From Candidatus Gastranaerophilales bacterium (GTDB taxonomy: Bacteria > Cyanobacteriota > Vampirovibrionia > Gastranaerophilales > Gastranaerophilaceae): a DNA stretch of 43,905 nt. Where the stretch lies: the NCBI GenBank assembly GCA_944324435.1, contig CALUWH010000016.1:1-43905 (forward strand). The letters run 5' to 3'. Below, in pieces: positions 25,098 through 37,000 of the stretch. Below the pieces are notes generated by a model. That model ran no database searches. It was not told where the DNA came from and was given only the letters and a program-made list of their open reading frames with translations. Each line of letters starts with the position of its first letter. Within the stretch, counting starts at the first letter, position 1. A program made the translations under genes and the position numbers.

Positions 25098-28000
25098 GTG
25101 AGCATCTCATTCAGCGGATTGGCATCCGGCTTAGACACATCATCTTGGGTTGAATCCCTTGTATCTCTTAAACAGGCGAAGATAGATTCGTATGAGGAAG
25201 AGAAGGATGTTGTTGCGCAGATGCAGGACACATTGGCGAGTATCAAGTCATTTTTCACGTCATTCAGGGGTGTAATAGAGAAGGTAACGGACGCTAAGTT
25301 CGGTATAGCGTCGATGGACATATTTGCTCAGAACTTAGCTACATCGAGCAATTTGGATGTGCTGACTGCTTCGGTAACCAGTGAGGCAGAGGAGGCGACT
25401 TACAATGTTGGTGTTGATCAGTTAGCGACGGCAACGGACGCAGTGAGCCAATACACATATACTACTACTATAGTTCAGACATCAATAGCTTCGCTTGATT
25501 CCAAGCTTATCAACCTGGGTCTTAACATCAATGACACAGGCAGCCAGATAGGAGTGACCGTAAACGGAGTGGAGCATGGTATTATTCTTTACGAGAACGA
25601 CACGATACAGGATCTTATCGACAAGCTGCAGAACATTGGAGTTGATGCTTCGTACAATGAGGATACGGGTGTATTTTCAATGAACATCAGCGACAGTGAC
25701 ATCAACGACATAGACAACACAAACATCGTTGATGCCTTGCATTTGGAGGGGGTAAACGAGGGATACACGAGTAACAATTTGCAGATAGAGCATGTTGAAA
25801 CCATTTATTCTGACGCGACTGAATCGACGTTGTTATCGGAGCTTGGCGTAAATGCCGGCTTATTAACGATAGACGCGAACGATCAGAGTTACACGGTTAC
25901 TATTAAGAACAACACGACTATAGGTTCATTCGTTGCTGACTTAGAGAGCAAGCATATTGACGTAGATTTCACGGACGGTGTTTTAACGTTGGACAATGCT
26001 GTCATTTCTAACCAGGGAACTACTAACTTCCTCGACGCTCTTAACATGCAACAAGACGTCGCATCCCAAACCCAAACTTCTAACAACCTAAACTTCCAAA
26101 CCATTACAACTGACACCTCCGTCGCTACCGAAGATACGCTGCTCAAAGACCTCGGTGAAGGCATTAACTTCACTAACGGACAAACCATCATCTTCAAAAA
26201 CTCTAACAATGTCTACGATACCATTACCGTTAACCAAACCACCACACTCGGCGACATCATCGCCGAACTCAACAACAACGGACTAAACGCACAACTTTCT
26301 CAAGACGGTATTCTCTCCATTCAAGGAGGCGAAATCACCGGAGGCACCTTCGACGCCATTAATCTACTCAACCTTAACGAAACCCCCATGACCGCCATGG
26401 CATCAGGGAACTCTCTTTCCCACACAATAGAATTCAACTCCGTTATTACAGCAAATACCAAAATCGTCGATGAATTCGGCGCTAAACAAGGCTACTTCCT
26501 CGTTACCGACGCCAACGGTAATGAACACTATACCAAAATATACTCCGGACAAACCTTCCAAAACCTAATAGATACTCTTAACTCATACGGTATTAGCGCA
26601 TCCCTTTCACAAGAAGGTATTCTGTCCGTGCAAGGAGGTACACTACAATCCCTCACTGACTCACAAGTTCAACAACTCGTTCACAACAAAACCATAAACG
26701 AAACAAACGCCAAGCTCATTAAAGGCTCTGATTTCGTTGATATTGTTTTCAAAAATACCGACTTCAACGCCAGCGAAGCTACTTCTGACCCACTTACATA
26801 CACCCTCACACAAACGCTTAACGCCTCCCTTACTACTACTCTCGCTCAACTCGGTATTACCAAAAACGGTAACATTAACGTCGATGGAAAAAATATTAGA
26901 ATTACTACATCCATGTCAATCCAAAATCTCATCGATACTCTCGCCGCTAACAACATTCAAGCAAACTGGGACGCTCAAAACGCTACACTCACCATTAACG
27001 CTAAAGTCCAAGACCCCAACAACACCAACTTCGTCAACGCTCTCAACCTCCAAGAAACCGTTACAGAATACTACGCCTCCTCCGACAGAATATTCCAAGC
27101 TGTTACTAATACTCAACAAGCAACCGAAAGCACCAAACTCGACCAATTCGGTATCACTAACTCCCTCTCTAACGCACAAAGAACCGTTAAATTCTACAAC
27201 GCTAACGGTGATTTACTTTCCCAAATCACAGTAACTCAATCCTCAACACTTAGCACCCTCATCTCCGCAGCTAATAAGGCAGGGCTAAACGCCTCACTAA
27301 ACAACGGCATCCTTACAATCGAAGACGGATACATCTCAAACGACATTCTTCAAGACTCGCTCGGACTAGAATACAACCCGGGCTCGAGTTTCGCCCTCGG
27401 TAATATTATAACCACAACTGAACTCCAAGCCGCTACTCTCGATTCCTCACTCAATGACATCATAGCCGCCCTCGGAAACCAAAGCCTCGTTGCGTCCGGT
27501 TACACCCTCTCCTTCAACGGGACTGCCCTTAATGTCTCCCAAAACTCCACAATTAACGATATTATTAACCTAATTCAACTCAATGGAGGCTCCGCATCTA
27601 TCGACTCTTCCGGTAGACTCTCTATCTCAGGAGGCACACTTTCAGGCTCCGTTGCTAACGCCCTCGAAATCACACAAACCATCACCACTACTAAAGTCAA
27701 CGCCACCGGTGATAAAACTCTCATGACCAAACAAGAAGTCTTTGCCGACAGATCCACTACATTAAAACAGCTCGGTATTAACACCTCCACAATGGTCATT
27801 AACAAAAACGGCGCCGCTATTAAAACTATTACAGTACAAGCAACAAATTCCCTCGGTGACCTCTTCGACACCCTCGCAGCTAACGGTATTGAAGCTTCTA
27901 TTGCCGATGGTGTTATAACTCTGTCATCCCTGCAAAACCTCTACGTCTCAGGTAACCTTGCTAACTCCCTCGGTATTAATACATTCTCTAACACCCAAAC

Positions 28001-31000
28001 ACTCAACACCTCAGCCTCTTCAACCATTGCCGTCAGCTACACAGATACCATTATTGCTGATATAACCTCGAAACTCGGTGACGTAGGAGCCATAAAAAAT
28101 ACCTCAGACAACCTCCTTATCTTTGACTCAGATAACAATTGTATCGCTACAATATCCTCACTCACAACCCAATCCTCAATAGGTGATATGTTCGCGCTGC
28201 TCAATAACTACGGGTTCTCTACTAATATCTACAACGGTACCATATCAATCTACTCCGACCAGGGACTATACATCAAAGGGAATATCGCGACCAATCTCGG
28301 CATCAACGCTACTTCCACAGGTACCGTCTACACTACTCTCGGTAACGCCATCACCTCCTCCATTCAAATCTCTTACTCTCAAAACGATAACATCTCACTT
28401 GAAGACAAGCTCTCCAAAGTTATTTCCATCACAGGTAATAACGTCATTCAAGTTACAAACCAAAACGGTAACCACATCGCATACATTACCGTAAACCAAA
28501 ATACCACTTTCGCACAACTCTTCAACTCCCTCAATAACTACGGTATTAACGCCTCCCTCTCCGATAACTACATCGACCTTCAATCCAACGATAACAATGT
28601 TATAAAAGACTCCTCCGGTAATGTTCTCTCTCAACTCGGTATCTCACTCTCATCGACCACAGTCACTACTACTATTGGTATGACATCCTCCTCTTCCTCA
28701 CAAATTAAATACTCCCAAAACGTCTCAAACCCGGCAGATGGTTCAACCACTATGGCCCAGCTCGGACTCACAGGTAAAACCCTCACCATTAACCAAACCT
28801 CCGGAGGGACTGTCAACATGACCTTCGCTGCCAACGCAACACTAGACTCCCTCTTTAACACCCTCGCTGCCTACGGTATCAACGCTTCTATCTCCAACGG
28901 TGTCATCTCCATCGCTTCTACTAACGGGAACTATATCTCGGGTACACTACCGACTGCACTGGGAATATCCGTTATAAACGGATCCACATCAGGTACCATT
29001 GGGCAATCGACCTCTTCTTCTGGGGCGCTTACAGCCCACGAAGGAGAATCTCCGGCAAACACCTCTAACACTCTTGCAGAAATCGGTATCACAGGAAACC
29101 AAACGCTGGTTATTAACCAGACCAACGGAAGCTCGAATGTTACAATTACCGTCACCGACTCGACGACCCTTAACTCCATTTTCAACACACTTTCTACATA
29201 CGGCATAAACGCCTCTATGTCTAACGGGATTATTACTCTCGACTCTGAATCCGGCGCGTACATTTCAGGCTCGCTTGCGACTGCTCTCGGTTTCGACGTG
29301 CTCTCATTCGTCGCAAACAAAACAACCGGCACATCCATGACCTCCAACGCGCCAATTACATACACTTCAACAGGTAACGTCATTGCAACTGCTGACACTA
29401 CCCTCGGGGAACTAGGGATGAAGTCCTCAGGCTCCGGCTCTTCCGACAGCATACCTTTCCTTAAATCCATCACCAGAAAAACCAGAGAAGAGGCAGAAGC
29501 TGCAGGGTACATCTGGGTTACATCAGCTGCGCAGCTCAACTCCCTCATGCACAACAGTGAAAGCCCGACAACACTCATTATGCTCGGTACCGATATCGAC
29601 CTCTCAGGGATTGAATGGAATCCGGCGAGTTTCAGTGGAACCTTTGACGGTAACGGGTATACCATATCTAATCTTACGATTACTGAAGAGATAAAGAGCG
29701 GTAGTAACCCAAACTATATTGGGTTTATAAATGGAGGCAATATCAAAAATGTCAGGTTTGAAAACGCAAGTATTTCTGTTACTGCTGACTACTATGGGGC
29801 AACCCCTGAAATAGGAATCATATCAGGAAGAGGAAGCGACATCGACAACTGTATTGCCTCAGGAAGCATTAATGTACAAGTTACTAATGTTGTCTGGGGA
29901 TATATAGGTGGGATTGCTGGAAGTAGTGTTAGTTATGATATATCTAACAGCATAGCGGATGTTGATATTAATGTTAATAATAATACCAGCATAAATTCAG
30001 TCTATGTTGGCGGAATTACAGGAGAGATGTGGTTTGGTACTATATCAGACTCGCACACCTACAGCGATATTGTTGTTACCGGAAACACATCCCGGAGATT
30101 TATCGGTGGGGTAGCAGGACGTGTTATGGCAGCTGACAGTCTTACTATCTCTAATGTTGTTGTCGGTGGATCTTATACAAGAGTCAATGACACCTCTAGC
30201 GGCGGCTCAGGGATTATTGCAGGAGTATTAGAAGGATATGCTGGTGGGCCTTACGAAACTCTGAAGGTACAAGGAACATACTACGATTCCTCCCTAGCTG
30301 ATGATGACTGGGTCGGATATGAGTCTACAGATACCGACGACACTGTCACCGCTGATCCTACCCTTGCACTCTCAGGTGCAAGCATTGGCAGCTACAACGT
30401 CGGAAACATCCATACCGAGGCAGGCTCAGGTACCGGAAACGGGATACTCGATATCTACTCAAGCACGGGAACGCTTGTCACCTCTCTGAACATCGAACCC
30501 GATGACACACTTCAAGACGTATTTAACCAGCTTGCAGCCTACGGTATAAACGCCTCTATCAACAACGGGATTATATCCCTCACTTCCACTAACGGCAACT
30601 ACATTTCAGGCTCCGTGCCCAAACTCCTCGGCATCGAAACCAAACAAATCACAGTTAACACCTCTCACGCTGCAACAAGTACATCCACTGCGCCAATCAC
30701 CGCGACCTCAACTAACGTCGTTACCAAAGACGCTACACTCGAACAAATCGGAATCTCCGACGAAATCTCCGACGGTTTTATTAACCCGATTAACAGAATG
30801 ACACAGCAAGAAGCTGTAGCCGCAATGTATACCTGGGTTACGTCCGCAAGCCAGCTGCAAAGCATCCTAAGCTCACCCTCCGGAAGCTATGCTAGAATCA
30901 TGCTGGGAGCTGATATTGATCTGTCCGGGATAAGCTGGAACTCTTCTGGCCTTTTCCAAGGCACCTTCGACGGCAACGGGTACACTATATCAAACCTCTC

Positions 31001-34000
31001 AGGTTCTGCTTTCATAGCTCGAACCAACGGCGCAACTATCAGGAATGTTAAATTCGAAAATGCAAATATTACACGAGATTTTAATAGCTATTATGGTATA
31101 GTTACAGTAGCCGATCAAGGCAACTCAACCTTTGAAAACATCGTCATTGACAGCTCATCAAGGATTTCTGCCTCCTACACAGGTGGAATATCTGTTGCCG
31201 GAAGTACTGTAGGCTCACTTGCTGCAAGCAGCACCATTGCTGATTCTGTCTCGTTTGCTAGTATTAATTATAGTTCTATCTTCTCAACAGACTTTGTAGC
31301 TGTTGGCGGCCTCGCAGGAAACGCGCAAGGTACAATCACTAACTCCGTTTTCGGGGGGAAACTTAACATTTCAGCAAGAAACGCTAAAGTCGGAGGTATT
31401 GCAGGTTGGGCCAACGGGACACTCAGAAACAACAAATCCTACGGACAAATAAGTGGAAGCGGCAATAATACAATCACAGGCGCCATTGCCGGTTCTGTCT
31501 ACTCCTCCGCAATTCTCGCAAGCAACGCCTACTACTCTACCGGCGGTCTTGACCCGTTCGGAAACAAAACCGCAACCTCTACTGAAGCCTTCGTCAACCC
31601 CTCTATCCTCGGTATGGGACTCGGATTCGGCGTGTTCACGAAAGACGGCGACCTCTTGGGCGAAGTCACCGTCTCCTCAAGCACTACACTCGATAACATT
31701 ATTACACAGCTCTCTAACTACGGCATCAACGCAACCCTTAAAAACGGAGTCCTTTCCCTCTCCTCCTCTAGCGGAGCAGTCGTAGCAGGCAATATTCCGG
31801 AAGCCCTCGGTATCCAACTTAACTACAACTCCGCCGCCGCAGGCGGAGGAGGCACTTCCTCAGGCCCTACCACTACCACTACAGCAGTATCACAAACTTC
31901 GTATACGGATATTGTGACGTATGGTGGCAGTGAGCTCAACCTAGAGACCGAAATATTGTGGCTAAGTGATGATTTATATGATGAGAGTACGAAGAACTAT
32001 ACCTTAACAGTATCAAACTCCGGAACTACAACGACTATAACGGTTGATTCCGATAGAACCCTCGGCGACCTCCAGTCAGAATTCTACAGAGCCGGTATGT
32101 CTCTCACCCTCGACGGGAAAAAAGTCACACTCTCCAGCCTCCCAACCGCCAACGCGTACCTCGTCAGCGGCCCCTCCGTACTCCTCGACGCACTCAAAAT
32201 CGGAGCCGGTGAAGGTATCTCCTACACCGTCACAACCTCCGGAGGCGGAGGAGAAACCCCCGATGCAGGACCGCTCTGGTCAAATACCGACTCAAACACC
32301 CTCGTCGGACGAGACCTCGTTACTACAAGCTCATCACTCAGCGACATTGGCGTTAATTCCACACAATACATTACAGTCGTTCAAGGCGGTACCCAAGACG
32401 TCATTACCCTCGACTCCTCAGCAAGCCTCGGTGATATCATCGACAGGCTCTCTGAATACGGTATCACTGCCTCACTTAATAACCAGCAGTTCACCATCAC
32501 AGGAAATTCCACAGGCTCTTTTGTCAAAGGTATGTCCACATCCCTCAGAAACGCACTGAAACTCAATGTCGGACAAGGTTATACATACAACGTATCCTCC
32601 TCCACTCAAACAGGTAACGAAACCTCAGGAAGCATTACAACTACAGGTACCGGTGAAGTTAACGCAAAAGGCTCAACCCAACTCAGCGAACTCGGAATTA
32701 ACTCCAGCCAATATATTACCATTAAACAAAACGGCACTACCCAAGTAGTTACGCTGGGATCCTCAGACTCCATTAACGACCTCATAAGCAAACTCTCCAA
32801 CTACGGAATATCAGCCTCTCTCTCCAACGGAAGAATTGCGATAGAAGGCAGCGAAATAAGCTTCGTGACCGGTATGTCCGCAGGACTCGCTAATGCCCTT
32901 AATGTCACCGCAGGAAAAGGTCACTCCTACACCATCTCCACTGAAACCGTTACATCTAACTCTACAACCTCGCTCCAATTCTACACCCAAGGAGCCTCCA
33001 AAGCAGTCTCTACCTCCACAACCCTCGGAGAGCTGGGCATCTCAGGCACGTCGTCCATGACGATAAACCAGGGAGCCCTCGGCGCCGCAACCGTACAGTT
33101 CACGGAATCCGACACAATAGGCGACATCATCGAACAAATTAACCTGCTCGGCGGAGGACACCTCACCGCAAGCCTGAGCAGCAATAAGTTTAACATAACG
33201 GCAGATGGTACAGATTACTACGTCTCATTCCTCTCCTCCAAACTCTCTGACGCACTCAAACTCGGCGCTACTTACAAAACCTCCACGGTCTCAAAACCAA
33301 CTAACTCAACTACATCAAACTACCTCTCCGTAACCAAAAATGAAACCATAACAGCAACCGCAGCTACCTCCCTCTCCTCCATCGGTGTCACCTCTAATCA
33401 GTATATTACAGTCAGACAAGACGGTACCCTCAGAACTATTACCGTAGGCGCCTCAGATACCATCGGCAGCCTTATCTCTAAACTCGCTAAATACGGTATT
33501 AACGCCTCTATAAGCGACGGCTTCCTGACCGTACAAGGCTCAGAAAACAGCTCTATTACCGGTATATCCTCCACCCTCGCCAACGCAATTAAACTCTCCG
33601 CGTCAGGCTCCGGTAACTCCTACACTGTTATAACTGAAACTACCTACAAAAACTCCGACTCCAAAAACCTCGGCTCAATAGCATCCACTAAAACTCTCAA
33701 CTCCGATACAACCATGAGCCAACTCGGGTTTAACTCCTCAGGAAATATTACTGTCGTTCAAAACGGTACTCAATACCAGGTCGCCGTCGATGGAAGCAAA
33801 ACCCTCGGCGATATCCTCACCGCACTCTCCGCATACGGTATCGCAGGCAGTATACAAAACGGAAAACTTACCCTCTCCCCAAGCTCTAACGCCTTCATCC
33901 TCGGAATGACCTCCGGAGTCGCTACAGCCCTCGCACTCAAAACAGGCAAAGGTAACTCATACTCAACTTCCTCTAAACAAACATATACTAACTCAACTTC

Positions 34001-37000
34001 CAAAAACCTCAATAAAAACGGTACTAACCTCATCCTCAACGAAGATACCGTTCTTAACAAAATTAACGGATTCACCTCCGGCGGTAAGCTCGTTATTCAC
34101 CAGGATAACGGCTCTAACGTCACTATCTCCATCGCAGCTACCCAAACACTTAAAGACTTCTTTAACCAAATAGCCGCCTACGGATTAACTGGTAACGTCG
34201 ACTCCACAGGCAGAGTTACCATCTCCGCTTCAGGTAATACATACCTGCAAGCCGTATCAGGCGGTACTAACCTGCTCTCAGCTCTTAAACTCTCTAATCC
34301 AACCCGCTCCACAGTCTCCGAGTACGATAACTCAGACTCCTCCCAACTCTCTTACACCCAAACCATCGCTGCGCAAAACTCCACTACTCTCCAAAATCTC
34401 ATAGATAGCAGTAATAATAAACCAACTTTCAACGGAAATAATATTACACTCGTCGTACAAACTACCGCTAACGGTACGACTGCTAATAATACACTCGTTT
34501 TCTCCAAAACACAAACCCTCCAAGATGTATTCAATACACTCCAAAACTACGGCATACAAGCACAAATAGACGCCAGCGGTAAAATCTCTCTCTCCTCCGA
34601 CTCTCTGTCTAATTTTAACCTCTCAGGTAACCTATCATCCTTCCTCCTCGGCTCATACTCAAAACAATACACTACCCAAGTTACTAATAACCAATCCGCT
34701 ATACTAACAAATACCGTTATCTCCGCCATGACCGACGATAATACCCTCGCAGAACTCGGCATTACTAACGGTACTGTTAACATCTTTAAAAACGGACAAA
34801 ACGCAGGCTCGTTTAATCTCAACACCATAAAAACAATCGGTGACTTTAGAAATATCCTCGAACAATACGGTTTCACTACATCCCTCGATAACCAGGGAAG
34901 ACTCTCCGTTTCCAGCGCCGACGGTAACTACCTCACCGCATCTTCTTCCAATATCCTCACCAAACTCGGACTCAATGACTTTACCATACTCGACGCTAAT
35001 CAACAATCCTCCAACCTCACCCAAACTACCGTATCTAACCCGACTATATCACTTAACGCAACACTAAAAGACCTCACTAACTCCGCAGGCACCAACCTCG
35101 GTATTACCAACGGGAATGTCTACGTATACAACAACGGAGTTAGAAATACCGTATACATCGATAACAACATGACACTCCAGGAACTCTCCGATAAACTCGA
35201 ACAATTCAACATTAACCTCAGCCTCGCTGACGGTAAAATCTACCTCGAAGGTATCGGTAACTCATATATCACTACAGACGGACTCTCCTCCGCCTCAAAC
35301 ATCCTCGATAAAATCGGACTCGATAACTGGGAGTACGAAGCAACTTCTACTTCTAAACCTCTCTCCTTCGTCCAATCCTCAGACCAAATTATTACCGAAA
35401 ATATTAAAATTACCGACCTCCAAGATAAAAGCGGTAACAACCTCAATATCTCGCAAGGTACTTTTAATATCTATCAAAATGGAGTTAAACACACAGAAAC
35501 TATCGATAGTGAAACTACCGTTAATGACCTCTTTAACATGCTCGAAAAATACGGTATTAATGCCAGTATCGCATCTAACGGAGCCATCTCTCTCTCCGCA
35601 ACTGGTAACGCTTACATCGAAAACGGCTCCTCAAACATAGCTTCTAAACTCTTCGATGACTGGAAGTTCTCAAATACCTACACCAGCAATACCCTCTCCA
35701 TCACCCAAACCGATACCGTATTCATCGACCAAAATACTAAACTCGCCGATATTAACGAAGGTACGTTTACTCCAGGTGTGTTTACCCTCGTTAACAACGG
35801 CGTACAAACGAACATAACTGTTAACGCTAACGATACTATAGGTACATTCATTGACCAACTCCAAATGCACGGGTTCGATACCGTTATCAACGAAAACGGT
35901 CAACTCATCGTTCAAGCTCAAGGTGACTCTTACCTCAAAAACTACAACGGAACGAACGCATCTAATATCCTAGATATCCTCGGACTTAACCAAAGCGACT
36001 GGATTAATACCAGCACTTACGACAGCAATACTCTCAACGTTATTAAAACTAATACCTTCGATACTGCCGCTACTCTCGATACTAAACTATCACTCCTCGG
36101 AGTTACTACAGGTGAATACTACATATACAACAACGGTGTTAAATACACCGCACTCATCTCCTCCGACGAAACCATTCAATCCCTCATCGATACCCTCCAC
36201 CAGTTCGGTATAGAAACAAGCCTCACAGGAGACTCTTCTAGCTCCATCCTCACTATCCTCGGACAAGGCGACTCATACATTCAAACTTCCAACAGCGCCA
36301 CCAACGCCTCTAACGTCGTGGACGTACTCTTTAACAACTCCACTGATACTAAATACCAATACTCATCAGATAAACAAACCTCTGAAATCGTTACTACATA
36401 CTCTAACGCAACAGAAGATACTCTCCTAAGCTATTTCGATACACCTTGGGGAGGATCTACCCTCAAAGCTGAAGGTCAACTCTCCGTTACTGTCAACGGA
36501 GTTGACAGCGTTATTAATATTACTAAAGATGAAACCATCGGCTCTCTGCTTAATAAATTCAAAGCCCTCGGACTCGAAGCTACTCTATCCGACGGACAAA
36601 TCATGATCCAAAGCGGATATGATACTTTTACTATCAATTCCGCAGGTACTACTTCAAGCATCATTAACCCTAACGCTAACTTCAATCTTAAATTCAACGA
36701 TGACCTCGGAGGTTACCTCGCTAGCGTCGATACCGTTATGGCTACTACTACCACCGTCGAAGTGAGAACCCTCTCCGTTGCTAACTACGCTGATAACAAC
36801 ACTAAACTCGGAGACCTCAATATCTCATCAGGTACCCTCAGTATATATAGAAACGGACAAAAAGCAACTATTCAAGTCGATGAAAATGATACCTTTAACC
36901 AGTTCAGAGCTAAACTCGCCTCTGCTTTCTCCGATGTCGATATTAAATTCGAAGACGGATTCCTCCAAATCTACTCCAAAGACGGAAATAAAATAGAAGC

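Noticed and set aside
26737-27234. 165-codon plus-strand frame overlapping the fliD-like gene
   Set aside because: Low-complexity Thr/Leu/Ser/Pro translation of the module sequence in a shifted frame; a shadow.
28931-29665. 244-codon minus-strand open frame inside the fliD-like gene
   Set aside because: It is one of many antisense frames there, produced by the C-rich, G-poor coding strand. It has no RBS and no recognisable domain, and the plus-strand frame is clearly the real one.
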